64,000 nt of DNA from Pseudomonadota bacterium. GTDB lineage: Bacteria; Pseudomonadota; Gammaproteobacteria; Burkholderiales; Burkholderiaceae_C. This document shows, piece by piece, positions 1 through 8,991 of the stretch (position 1 is its first letter; every line of letters begins with the position of its first letter). The position numbers and the translations under genes are program-made. The stretch lies in NCBI GenBank assembly GCA_021808445.1, contig JAKBBP010000006.1:1-64000 (forward strand), read 5' to 3'. The notes beneath the pieces were generated by a model. It did no database searches and was not told the DNA's origin. It worked only from the letters and a program-made list of their open reading frames with translations.

Positions 1-9
1 AAGAAGTAG
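1..9 (+). CDS. 3' end of a probable DsrE-like gene (partial)
   Basis: Only two lysine codons and a TAG stop are in the window. The call rests on the identity of this end and the following 98 bases with the end of the DsrE-family gene at 2772-3449. It is an inference that the rest of a paralogous dsrE gene lies just outside the window. Confidence 0.4.
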   Translation, partial: KK

Positions 10-107
10 TGGGGGCTGCGCCTGGTCTGACCAGGCCGGCAAGCGGTCGGCATACCTTCTTCCGTGAGGCTGCCAACAGCCCTCGCCAACGCTAAGGTAT
101 GCCGGCC
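1..107. repeat. Left copy of 107-bp repeat (dsrE-tail module)
   Basis: These 107 bases match 3441-3547 at 97 positions without gaps, and the similarity stops sharply after base 107. The copy begins with AAG AAG TAG, the same last codons as the dsrE-like gene of the right copy. It contains an inverted repeat, GGCATACCTT at 50-59 and AAGGTATGCC at 94-103, with about 34 nt between the arms. The arms could form a long-loop hairpin or a protein-binding site. The left edge of the repeat cannot be seen because the window starts inside it. Confidence 0.85.
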
Positions 108-277
108 TCTGGTCGAGTAGCTGGCCTTCGAACGCAAGGAAAACAGAGCCGTCGGACCGAGTAGGTCAGCGAGTAGCAATTTTTCCGGTGAGACGAAAAG
201 AGAACGCCTGCAATTGCTTGCGTTGCTTTCCCGACACACACCCTTTCCGCCAGAACACGCGAACAAGCCTCGCGAAC

Positions 278-301
278 AAGCCGCCTCAAGGCGGCTTTTT
301 T
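278..301 (+). terminator. Rho-independent terminator
   Basis: AAGCCGCCT, a two-base centre, AGGCGGCTT and a run of T residues to 301 form a GC-rich 9-bp stem followed by a T tract on the plus strand. It would end transcription coming from the left edge before the membrane-protein gene at 413. Confidence 0.85.
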
Positions 302-329
302 GTCGCGCGCGCGCAGCGCGGCGGCGCAG

Positions 330-370
330 GCTAGTGTCCTGTCCCGTAAATTACGGGACAGGACACTAGC
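330..370. repeat. 41-bp near-perfect palindrome
   Basis: GCTAGTGTCCTGTCCCGTAA at 330-349 is followed by one A at 350 and the exact reverse complement at 351-370. Two 20-bp arms separated by one base look like two abutted terminal inverted repeats, with TA near each outer edge as in IS630/Tc1-type insertions. No transposase is present. A mobile-element origin is inference; a cruciform or operator is the alternative. Confidence 0.75.
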
Positions 371-412
371 ATCGATGCACCGCAACCATCGCCGTGTAAC
401 GCGTCACGAACG

Positions 413-985
413 ATGCCCGAACCCGCCAAGCCGACCCCGTGGTGGTTCACCGTGCTGCCCATCGGCGCGCTGGTCGCGCTGGGCGCGATGGCGCTGACCC
501 ATCGCAATTTCGAACCGAGCCGCGGTTTCGCGCTCGCCAGCGTCGCGCCATTGCTGCTGGCCACGGTCTGGCTCGCGAACCATCTGCGCCGTCGTCTGGT
601 CGGGTGCGTGCGCCCGCGCCGATTCGGCAGCGGCGACGACGACCCCCAGGTGTTCGGCGCAGGCCGCGCCTGGCAGCAATCGCTGCTGGTGGCGCTGTTG
701 TGCATGCTCGCGCTGCTGTTGTTCATCGATTCGTTTTGCAACACCGTTTTCGGCGACACGCGGTTCTCGACCTACGCCGTGACCGGGAAATACATCCAGG
801 AGCAGCGCCTCGCATCGTGCGACACGCTGCGCATCGCGCGCCTGAGCGGCCCCGGCGAGCGCCACCACGTCTGCGTCTCGGCGCATGCCTACCGCAGCAT
901 CGTGCCGGGCCAGACGCTGAGGGTCGGCGAGCAGACTTCGTGGTTCGGCGACGAGATCACGAGCTACCAGCGCATCGGTCCGTAG
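413..985 (+). CDS. Unknown inner-membrane protein
   Basis: I do not recognise the family of this 190-residue protein. It has three hydrophobic segments: about residues 12-29, 37-53 and 83-105. The last is followed by a polar C-terminal domain of about 80 residues with a Cys pair (near residues 137 and 153) that may face the periplasm. The ATG start lies 42 bases after the 41-bp palindrome with no strong ribosome site, so it may be transcribed from a promoter in or near the palindrome. It stands alone on this strand. The downstream fragment is on the opposite strand. Confidence 0.6.
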   Translation: MPEPAKPTPWWFTVLPIGALVALGAMALTHRNFEPSRGFALASVAPLLLATVWLANHLRRRLVGCVRPRRFGSGDDDPQVFGAGRAWQQSLLVALLCMLALLLFIDSFCNTVFGDTRFSTYAVTGKYIQEQRLASCDTLRIARLSGPGERHHVCVSAHAYRSIVPGQTLRVGEQTSWFGDEITSYQRIGP

Positions 986-1103
986 CGCCTGCACGATCGG
1001 TGCGGCGCGCCAGACACGGCAGCAAGCCTACGCGCTGCGTGGACGCGCGGACCGTTCAGGTTTGGGCGTGTCGGTCGGAAGACAACGGTATGCCGGACTT
1101 CGT

Positions 1104-1424
1104 CATCGCAATCATGGCCCGAATCAGTGGCCTAGGCGTGTAGTACTCGCCACCGTAGCGAGCGGCGTTGCCCATGTTCCGAATCTTCGCGTCGTACAGG
1201 TGCAAAAGTTCGTGCTTCTCGGTTTGCGAGCGGAACCGCAGCTCGTCGACCAGGTCGATGACCTCGCGCAGCTTGTAGCCGATCGGGACCTTGTTCTTGA
1301 CCTCGTCGAACACCGCGCCGATCCTGTACTCCATGGTGTTCGGGCTCGCGACCGGGTCCTTGAAGCCAGCCAGGTACGGGAAGAGCTTGTCGTCAACGAA
1401 GTCCCGTAGGTCATCGCCTGTCAG
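1104..1424 (-). pseudogene. hsdM: hsdM fragment (type I DNA methyltransferase)
   Basis: About 107 residues match the end of the N-terminal helical domain of type I restriction-modification methyltransferases, including the stretches FVDDKLFPYLAGF, LVDELRFRS, EKHELLHLYDAKIRNMG and GEYYTPRPLIRAMI. The homology starts near base 1424 and stops at about 1104. The SAM-binding and NPPF catalytic regions that should follow are absent, and no hsdS or hsdR is nearby. It is therefore a non-functional remnant. The break lies next to GGTATGCCGG (1087-1096), which also occurs inside the flanking 107-bp repeats. Confidence 0.85.
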
Positions 1425-1636
1425 TGCCGCATTGTGGGGAGGGCAGTTCGAGGGAGTTCGACATGAGCCGCGGCCTGGCGGAAATAGTGCGCAAGCAGGT
1501 TGGGTTGAAAATTTGCTGTGAGTCGCCCGTGGCCAAGAGCGCGCACGCTGGAATTTCCCGGATCTCCCGAATCCAGGAAGGCCGAGACAGCTTTGCGAAT
1601 CCCGGCCAACTTGGCAAAGGGCACGATGCGGTTCAC
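1421..1636 (-). CDS. Short ORF coupled to the nuclease-like gene
   Basis: This is a 71-codon frame beginning with GTG at 1636. That codon overlaps the TGA stop of the upstream nuclease-like gene (GTGA), an arrangement typical of translational coupling. I do not recognise the protein. Its first 28 residues look like a normal protein start and the remainder is low in recognisable pattern. The frame ends exactly where hsdM similarity begins, so it may be the 5' part of a gene cut by the rearrangement. It could also be a chance frame. Confidence 0.3.
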   Translation of the reverse strand: MNRIVPFAKLAGIRKAVSAFLDSGDPGNSSVRALGHGRLTANFQPNLLAHYFRQAAAHVELPRTALPTMRH

Positions 1637-2094
1637 TTGCTGGCTCCAAAGACCGAGTGTGCCCGATTCTCCATCAGGTACTTGCCGAACTCGAACACGT
1701 GGACGGGACGATCCTTCGTGGGCTTTGTCGCCGGGTCCGTGTGCATGTATAGGTGCAGTCGGCCGCTAGAGCGTTGCTGTGCCGATTCGACCAGTTCCTG
1801 CGCCTTCCAGAGCCAAATGCGCTCCTCCGAGAGGTCGACCAGTGCGTGCAACTCGGCAGGCGAGTCCTCTGGCACCCACCAGTCCAACGCAGCGCGACCC
1901 TTGCCACCACTGGGCTTCGGTCGGAGGTTCGTCTTGACTTGGATGGTCCAGGCGTGCTGATGGCCCGGGGCATAGGCAACCAGGTCAATGCCTGCATCGG
2001 TGGTCATCGGCGCCGAGTCGATGCCCAGCAACAGGAGTCGGTACTGCACCAGCAGCTCGCCGGCTCGGCCGATTTGGGCGGTGGAAAGCTTCAT
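1633..2094 (-). CDS. PD-(D/E)XK nuclease-fold protein
   Basis: This 153-residue protein has the order of elements seen in small PD-(D/E)XK nuclease-like families (DUF4365 and relatives). A helix carries GRAGE (residue 13 Glu), then TDAGIDLVA (metal-binding Asp near residue 36) and IQVKT (Gln-x-Lys near 51-53). The C-terminal half is rich in Trp and predicted beta strand. It lies beside an hsdM remnant, so a role in restriction or defence is plausible, but the target is unknown. The ATG at 2094 fits the conserved N-terminal helix. Family-level assignment is by motif only. Confidence 0.6.
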   Translation of the reverse strand: MKLSTAQIGRAGELLVQYRLLLLGIDSAPMTTDAGIDLVAYAPGHQHAWTIQVKTNLRPKPSGGKGRAALDWWVPEDSPAELHALVDLSEERIWLWKAQELVESAQQRSSGRLHLYMHTDPATKPTKDRPVHVFEFGKYLMENRAHSVFGASK

Positions 2095-2212
2095 GGATGG
2101 TTCGTCCCTTTTGGCGTCAGCTTACCGCGCAAAGATGCGACCAACGACGATTCCGGTGGCCGATGTCCCTATGATCTACGATTGTCGATGAAGCATTCTC
2201 CATCCCCTCACC

Positions 2213-2455
2213 ATGCCTCGGCCCAACCCTATGAAGCTAACCGGCTACCTCTGGACTGGCTTGGCCGTGGTGGTCTGTCCTTGCCACTTGCCTCTCATCA
2301 TCGGTGCCCTGGCTGGCACAGCCGCGGGTGCGTTGCTGAGCGCGCACTGGGTGCTGGGCCTTGTCGGGCTCGTCTGCCTGTTCCTGGTGTCTGCGGCGCA
2401 GGCCTGGCGCAAGCTCTCGGGGAATGGATGCGCGAATTCTTGCGATGTCGCCTGA
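2213..2455 (+). CDS. merE: MerE-family mercury transport protein
   Basis: This 80-residue protein has two membrane helices and the family signature TGYLW followed by CPCHLP in the first helix (Cys near residues 22 and 24). MerE proteins are about 78 residues and move Hg(II) or methylmercury across the inner membrane. No merR, merT, merP or merA is nearby, so this is an orphan copy. A second possible start is ATG at 2231 (MKLTGYLW), and neither start has a clear Shine-Dalgarno. It sits in the accessory patch between the 107-bp repeats, which suggests acquisition by transfer. Confidence 0.8.
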   Translation: MPRPNPMKLTGYLWTGLAVVVCPCHLPLIIGALAGTAAGALLSAHWVLGLVGLVCLFLVSAAQAWRKLSGNGCANSCDVA

Positions 2456-2771
2456 CTCTGACGGCTCGTTGGGTGTCGGTGGATAGCCGTGCGTCGGCCT
2501 TCGAGCCAAGGGCCTCGTCGTGTCGGTGCATTGCGCTGTTCACGCTGCCGATGTGGCCTTGAATGCGGCATTGCGCATATTCACATCTAACAGGAAATCC
2601 AATTCATGCAAAGGCGGTAAATACCGCCCCCTGTGTTCCCCGGTCGTCAGCCGATTTCGGGAGAATGGTCCCTCGTGGGGAACCCATCCACGAACCGGCA
2701 ACGCGCCAACCCGAGGTGCTCGTATGCCTCGGGGCCTTGGCGCAGGCAGCCTTTCAAGACTGGAGACATGC
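2456..2771. other. Intergenic region before the dsrE-like gene
   Basis: No gene is supported in these 316 bases. The region includes an AT-richer stretch near 2575-2620 and a perfect 16-base hairpin, GGCGGTA-AA-TACCGCC, at 2613-2628. The hairpin could be a regulatory fold or operator for the downstream dsrE-like gene. No confident promoter could be assigned by eye. Confidence 0.5.
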
Positions 2772-3449
2772 ATGAAGAAGATGGCAAGACAGCTTGTGGT
2801 CGGGACCCTTGTGGCGTTGGGTGCCCTCGTCGGCACGAACCGTGCTCTCGCTGCCGGCAGTAGCGGTGTCGACAAGAACGGAGTTCTGGACCGGTGCCAG
2901 TACCTTCCGCTGGCGACCAACCTGGCGTTCCCCAAGAAGTTCGGGGCCAAGAACACGACCATCTGCGTGGACATTCCCGTGCAGGTGGAAAAGGCAAAGA
3001 TGGTGTTCAACATGGACACGGACACCGTCGACGGAAAGGGCAACTCGAACGGCCTGAAGCACATGGTGATGATGGGCGCGGTCATGAAGGACCAGATCGC
3101 CAAGGGCTTGATCAAGCCTGACGAGGTTTCCATCATCGGCATCGTGCACGGGTCTGCGTTGAAGTGGGTCACCAAGCCGGTTCCACCGCAGCAGAAGAAG
3201 TGGATCGATGCGATCTTCAAGCTTCAGCACGAGGGAGTGAACATCCATCTCGAAGCCTGTGCGGCTGCGATGAACGGTGCGCATCTGACCAAGAAGAACC
3301 TGTACACGTACGACGCCGAAGGCAACCCCGATCCCAAGGCCGGTGGTCGCATCTAAGTGAACCAGGGTGCGTTTGCCCGTGAGCTCTACCTCGAGAACCA
3401 TGGCTACGCCTACTTCGAGGAAGGCTACGACTACCACGGAAAGAAGTAG
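2772..3449 (+). pseudogene. Secreted DsrE-family protein, broken by an in-frame stop
   Basis: The ATG at 2772 opens a 194-codon frame with a signal peptide (MKKMARQ, hydrophobic core, cleavage after ALA near residue 28). It continues as a DsrE/DsrF-like fold, with the family Cys in LEACAAAM near the C-terminus; such proteins act in sulfur trafficking. The frame meets TAA at 3354-3356. It then continues without a shift for 30 more codons to a TAG at 3447-3449. The extension (VNQGAFARE, HGYAYFEE) is what DsrE proteins have at their C-terminal strand, so a Tyr codon probably became TAA. The product lacks its last strand unless the stop is read through. Confidence 0.8.
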
Positions 3450-3547
3450 TGGGGGCTGCACTTGGTCCGGCCAGGCAGGCAAGCGGTTGGCATACCTACT
3501 TCCGTGAGGCCGCCAACAGCCCTCATCAACGCTAAGGTATGCCGGCC
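3441..3547. repeat. Right copy of 107-bp repeat
   Basis: It is 97/107 identical to bases 1-107. It begins with the last two lysine codons and stop of the broken dsrE frame. It carries the inverted repeat GGCATACCT at 3490-3498 and AGGTATGCC at 3535-3543, and similarity ends at 3547. It lies just downstream of the gene, so it may act as the dsrE transcript end. Its duplication marks the edges of the accessory patch. Confidence 0.85.
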
Positions 3548-3590
3548 CGTGCGCGGGACCATGGCATGAACTCGCGCACCGCGGGCTGCC

Positions 3591-4340
3591 TCAGGTGCAG
3601 AGCAGCCCGCCGTCGACGGCGATGTTCTGGCCGGTGACGAAGGCGGCGGCGTCGCTGACCAGCCAGGCCGCCAGCTCGCCGACGTCGCGTCGCTGTGCCA
3701 GCCGGCCAAGCGGAATGCGCGTGGTGATGGCGTCGCGCAGCCGGTCGTCGAGATGCGGTTTCATCATGTCGGTGTCGACCACCGCCGGCGAGATCGCGTT
3801 CACGCGCACGCCTTTCGGTCCGAGTTCACGCGCCAGGCCCTGGGTCATCGCCACCACCGCGGCCTTCGTGGCCCCGTACCAGACGTTGCCCACCGAGCCG
3901 CCGCCGCGTGCCGCCGACACCGAGGCGACGTTGAGGATGTTGCCGCGGCCTCGCGCCGCCATCGACGGCGCCACCGCCTGCACGCAGTGGTAGACGCCGC
4001 TGACGTTGGTGGCCAGCAGGTCGTCCCACGCCGCGCCGTCGGTGGCATGGAACGGTCCCTGCGCGAGCAGCCCGGCGTTGTTCACCAGGATGTCGATGGC
4101 GCCGTGCTCGCCCACCACGCGCTCGACGGCGACGGTGATCGCGTGGCGGTCGCGCACGTCCATCGCCAGCGCGCTGGCGAGCTCGCCGAGGTCGGTCGCC
4201 GCGCGCTGCACGGCCGCGGCGTCGAGGTCGGTGAGCACCACCCGGCAGCCGTCGCGGGCCAGGCGTTCGGCGATGTGCCGGCCGATGCCGCGCGCGGCAC
4301 CGGTGACCAGCGCGAGCTGGCCTTGCAGGTCGGAGGACAT
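3591..4340 (-). CDS. SDR-family NAD(P)-dependent dehydrogenase
   Basis: This 249-residue protein is a classical short-chain dehydrogenase. It has the cofactor motif TGAARGIG (residues 13-20), Asp38 after the second strand (favouring NAD), NNAG at 87-90, catalytic Ser140, Tyr155 and Lys159, and the C-terminal VDGG. It lies downstream of the beta-keto acid cleavage gene on the same strand, 110 bases away. It may therefore oxidise a 3-hydroxy acid to the beta-keto acid that the neighbour cleaves. That substrate is inferred from context only. A FabG-like role is the alternative. Confidence 0.85.
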   Translation of the reverse strand: MSSDLQGQLALVTGAARGIGRHIAERLARDGCRVVLTDLDAAAVQRAATDLGELASALAMDVRDRHAITVAVERVVGEHGAIDILVNNAGLLAQGPFHATDGAAWDDLLATNVSGVYHCVQAVAPSMAARGRGNILNVASVSAARGGGSVGNVWYGATKAAVVAMTQGLARELGPKGVRVNAISPAVVDTDMMKPHLDDRLRDAITTRIPLGRLAQRRDVGELAAWLVSDAAAFVTGQNIAVDGGLLCT

Positions 4341-4404
4341 CGGGTCAGGCTTCCTCGGGTTTCAGGCGATGCGTTGAAAGCCGGCGCTGGCCGGTGCCCA
4401 GGCG

Positions 4405-4440
4405 CGGCAGCAGGCACGGCAGCAGGCACGGCAGCAGGCG
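4405..4440. repeat. 12-bp tandem repeat (3 units)
   Basis: Three head-to-tail units of CGGCAGCAGGCA, with the last base changed in unit three, fill most of the gap between the BKACE stop and the SDR start. Their position suggests replication slippage. No regulatory role is evident. Confidence 0.8.
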
Positions 4441-4450
4441 GGCGCCCGCG

Positions 4451-5278
4451 TCAGGCGGCGCGCAGTCCGAGCATCTGACGCGCTTCGGTCGGTGTCGCGG
4501 GGCGCCTGCCGTGCGCCTCGCAGGCCTCGACGATCTTGCGCACGAGGTCGGCGTTGCTGGTGGCCAGCCGGGTCTCGTCATAGCGCAGATTGTCCTCCAG
4601 CCCGGTTCGGCAGTGGCCCCCCTCGGCCAGGCACCACTGGTTGACGGGCCACTGGTTGCGCCCGATGCCGGCGGCCACCCAGGTGGCCTCGGGCAGTACC
4701 GCCTGCAGCTCGGAGCGCAGGAAGTCGAAGATCGAGCGCCGCGCCGGCATCGCGTTGGGAACCCCCATCACGAACTGCACGTGCGCGCGCTTGTCCAGCA
4801 GCCCGTCCTTCACCAGCTTGGCCGCGCTGTACAGCATCGCCAGGTCGAACACCTCGATCTCGGGCTTGATGTCGAACTCCTGCATCTTGCGCGCCAGGCC
4901 CTCGACGAAATCGGGAGGGTTCTCGTAGATGCCGGTGGGGAAATTCACCGAACCGGTGGCCAGCGATGCCATGTCGGGGCGCAGGTACAGCATGGCGCCT
5001 CGCGCATCCTGGTCGCGACCGCGCCCGCCGGTGGAGAACTGCACGATCATGCCCGGGCAGTGTTTGCGCACCCCCTCCTGCACGCGGCCGTACAGCTCGG
5101 GATCGGAGCTCGGCGACTCGTCGGGATTGCGCACGTGGACGTGCACCAGCGACGCGCCCGCCTCGTAGGCCTCGTGCGTGGATTCGATCTGCTCCGCCGG
5201 CGTGACGGGAACCGCCGGACTGTCTTTCTTGCGGGGCAGGGCCCCGGTGATCGCGACGGTGATGATGACGGGGCGCAT
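4451..5278 (-). CDS. Beta-keto acid cleavage enzyme (BKACE, DUF849)
   Basis: This 275-residue TIM-barrel protein belongs to the 3-keto-5-aminohexanoate cleavage enzyme family. These enzymes use acetyl-CoA to split a beta-keto acid into acetoacetate and a new acyl-CoA. The Zn ligands His46 and His48 (HVHVR) and Glu228 (GLEDN) are in place, and the family start (VIITVAITGA) is intact. A good ribosome site (AGGAG) precedes the ATG at 5278. The gene diverges from the biotin carboxylase operon and leads the SDR gene. Substrate varies widely within this family and cannot be read from the sequence. Confidence 0.9.
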   Translation of the reverse strand: MRPVIITVAITGALPRKKDSPAVPVTPAEQIESTHEAYEAGASLVHVHVRNPDESPSSDPELYGRVQEGVRKHCPGMIVQFSTGGRGRDQDARGAMLYLRPDMASLATGSVNFPTGIYENPPDFVEGLARKMQEFDIKPEIEVFDLAMLYSAAKLVKDGLLDKRAHVQFVMGVPNAMPARRSIFDFLRSELQAVLPEATWVAAGIGRNQWPVNQWCLAEGGHCRTGLEDNLRYDETRLATSNADLVRKIVEACEAHGRRPATPTEARQMLGLRAA

Positions 5279-5454
5279 AGGGTATCTCCTGAGGTCTCAA
5301 CAGTCGAAATGCTCGATTTCATTATTGCTTCTTCGGGCCTGAGACTGCAAGAATTGCATTCAGAGAAATGATTCATTTCGATGAATGAAATATGAAAGGG
5401 TGTGGGCCTGGGGAGCATCGCTCCCGCCCGCGCTGCCAGCGGAGAGCACCGACC
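5279..5454. promoter_or_regulatory. Divergent regulatory region with 15-bp palindrome
   Basis: This 176-bp region between the divergent BKACE and biotin-carrier genes is clearly more AT-rich than its surroundings. It contains a perfect palindrome, GAAATGATTCATTTC, at 5365-5379. A second dyad, ATTCAT-TTCG-ATGAAT, overlaps it at 5371-5386, and related GAAAT/ATTTC half-sites lie near 5304-5320. IclR-family operators are often 15-bp palindromes of this kind, and an IclR gene lies at the far end of the locus. Assignment to that regulator is inference. Confidence 0.55.
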
Positions 5455-6078
5455 GTGAGCGAAGCCAACGAGCGCATGAGCTACCGCGACCTGCGGGAGC
5501 TCGTCGAATTGATCAACTCCTGTTCGCAGTTCGGGGAGTTCCATCTCAAGCTGGGCGATCTCGAGATCGAGCTGCGGCGCGTCGGTACCGGCGCGCCCGC
5601 GCAGGCTGCGCCTACGCCCCCGGCAGCGCCCGCGCCGCAGGCGCCAACGCAGGCGCCGACGCAGCCGCCCACGCTGGAGCCGCAGGCAAGGACACAGGCC
5701 TCGCAGGCCGCGCCGCAGCAGCGCCACGGCCATGTCGGCGGTGGCGAGGTCACGCTCGAGCCGGCAGACTCGCCGGCCGCGGCTGCGTCGCATGCCACGC
5801 ACCCCGCGGCGACTTCCTACCCTCCCGGCTCGGTGCTTGTGACATCGCCGATGGTCGGCATCTTCTACCGTGCGCCGGAGCCGGGTGCGCGCCCCTTCGT
5901 CGAGGTCGGGCAGGCGGTGGATGCCGAAACCACGGTGTGCATCATCGAGGTCATGAAGCTGATGAACTCGATTCCCGCCGCTGCCGCCGGCACCGTGACC
6001 CATGTGCTGGTCGGCGACGGAGAGCCGGTCGAGTACGGCCAGGTGCTGATGGTGGTGGCGCCGGCCGAGGCAGCCTGA
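5455..6078 (+). CDS. Biotin carboxyl carrier protein (AccB-like)
   Basis: This 207-residue carrier has an AccB-type N-terminal helix pair (about residues 8-45). A long Ala/Pro/Gln linker follows (about 48-120), then the biotinyl domain with EVMKLMN, whose Lys takes biotin (near residue 169). GTG at 5455 is chosen because GGAGAG stands eight bases before it. ATG at 5392 would add 21 residues unlike the family, and ATG at 5476 is a shorter option. It is the first gene of an operon with a biotin carboxylase and an OadA-type carboxyltransferase, to which it would carry carboxybiotin. Confidence 0.85.
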   Translation: MSEANERMSYRDLRELVELINSCSQFGEFHLKLGDLEIELRRVGTGAPAQAAPTPPAAPAPQAPTQAPTQPPTLEPQARTQASQAAPQQRHGHVGGGEVTLEPADSPAAAASHATHPAATSYPPGSVLVTSPMVGIFYRAPEPGARPFVEVGQAVDAETTVCIIEVMKLMNSIPAAAAGTVTHVLVGDGEPVEYGQVLMVVAPAEAA

Positions 6079-6139
6079 GCCGCATCGCCTGCTCCCTGCC
6101 CCTTCGACAGCCCCCCGCGCAGCACGTCCCGAGGTCCTC

Positions 6140-7506
<1,367 letters not shown>

Positions 7507-7510
<4 letters not shown>

Positions 7511-8991
7511 GCCCCCAGCCACCCGCTTCGCAAGGCGCCGCTGCGCGCAAAGAATTCCGGCTCGTCGACGTCACGCTGCGCGACGCCCACCAGTGCCTGT
7601 GGTCGACACGCATGACGACCGCCATGATGGCTCCCATCGTCGAGGCCATCGACCGCGTCGGCTACGCGCAGATCAACATCCTCGGCGGCGCCGTGTTCGA
7701 CGTGAGCGTGCGCTTTCTGCGGGAGAACCCCTTCGAGCGCGTGGGCCTGCTGTGCGAGCGTTTCAGCACGCCCTGCGACGGGCTCACGCGTGGGCAAAGC
7801 CTGTACACCTTCGAGCTGTTCCCTGACGATATCGTCGAGCTCAACTCGGCCGCGCTGGCGGCGCGCGGGCTGAAGGTGCTCACCGTCTACGACGCGCTCA
7901 ACGACAACCGCAACATCGTCTCGTCGGTGCGCTCGGCGCATGCCCACGGCATGCAGGTCAACGCCATGATGACCTACACGCTGAGCCCGGTGCACACCGA
8001 CGAGTACTACGTGGAGCGCGCGCGCGAACTGGTGGCACTGCGCGCGGACTACATCTCGGTCAAGGACCCGACGGGGCTGCTCACGCCCGAGCGTGCACGC
8101 ACGCTGTTCCCGGCGGTGGCGGCGGCGGTCGGTGACATTCCGCTGCGCCTGCACTCCCATTGCCAGTCGGCGCTTTCGCCGCAGGTCTACGAAGTGGCGA
8201 TGCAAAGCGGCTTCAGCCTCGGAGACACCGCGGTCGAGCCGCTGGCCAACGGTGCGTCACTGCCGGCGGCCGAGGAGATCGACCGCCGCGCCCGCGCGCT
8301 CGGGCTGCACACCGGCATCGACCGCGACGTGCTGCGCCAGACCTCGGAGTACTTCGACTGGCTGGCGGCGCGCGAGAGCAAGCCGCGCGGCGAGGTGGCG
8401 AGCTACGACCCGGCGCTGTACGAGCACCAGGTGCCCGGCGGCATGATCTCCAACCTGAAGTCCCAGCTGCAGACCATGGGCATGCAGTCGCGCCTGCCGG
8501 AGATCCTGGTCGAGGCCGCGCAGGTGCGCCGGGACCTCGGCTATCCGATCCTGGTCAGCCCGTTCGCGCAGTACATCATCACGCAGGCGGTGCTCAACGT
8601 CGTGCAGGGCGAGCGCTACAAGACCGTGCCCGACGAGGTGCGCAAGTACGCGATGGGCTACTACGGCCGACTCGCCTCGCGGCCCAGCGACGAGTTCCTC
8701 GAGCGCGCGCGCATCCGCGACAGCGACATCAGCGACGAGCGCCCGCAGGAGCTGGCGCGCGGCTGGATTCCGCGGCTGCGCGCCGAGCTCGGCGGCCAGG
8801 CCAGCGACGAGGACGTGCTGCTGCACGCCTTCTACGACAAGGCGCTGATCGAGTCGCTGCAGCCCGCGCCGCCGCGCTATCCCGAAAGGACCACGCCCTT
8901 GCACGAGCTGATCCGCTATCTCGGCGCGCGCAAGGACATCGAGCATGCCCGCATCCGCTTCGCGGGGGTGGATCTGGCCGTGTCGAGCTGA
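7507..8991 (+). CDS. OadA/PycB-type carboxyltransferase without biotin domain
   Basis: This 494-residue protein has the HMGL-like barrel and the conserved PYC/OADA domain of pyruvate carboxylase subunit B and oxaloacetate decarboxylase alpha. Visible motifs are DVTLRDAHQ (residues 19-27), KDPTGLLTPE with the carboxylatable Lys (near 187), and the metal ligands HSHCQ (near 216). OadA proteins are near 590 residues because a biotinyl domain is fused at the end; here it is absent and the carrier is encoded upstream. No OadB or OadG pump is present. A soluble 2-oxoacid carboxylase or decarboxylase is expected; the exact acceptor is unknown. Confidence 0.85.

Larger units (their letters stand above)
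108..412. other. Intergenic stretch without a recognisable gene
   Basis: No convincing coding frame is seen here. It holds a rho-independent terminator (278-301) and a 41-bp palindrome (330-370), listed separately. No tRNA-like fold was recognised by eye. Confidence 0.6.

Noticed and set aside
50-104. Integron attC site
   Set aside because: The inverted arms GGCATACC/GGTATGCC do not carry the RYYYAAC and GTTRRRY core sites, and no integrase is seen.
4405-4440. Possible CRISPR-like array (also 16132, 39550 and 42566 repeats)
   Set aside because: The units are directly abutting without spacers, so these are simple tandem repeats.
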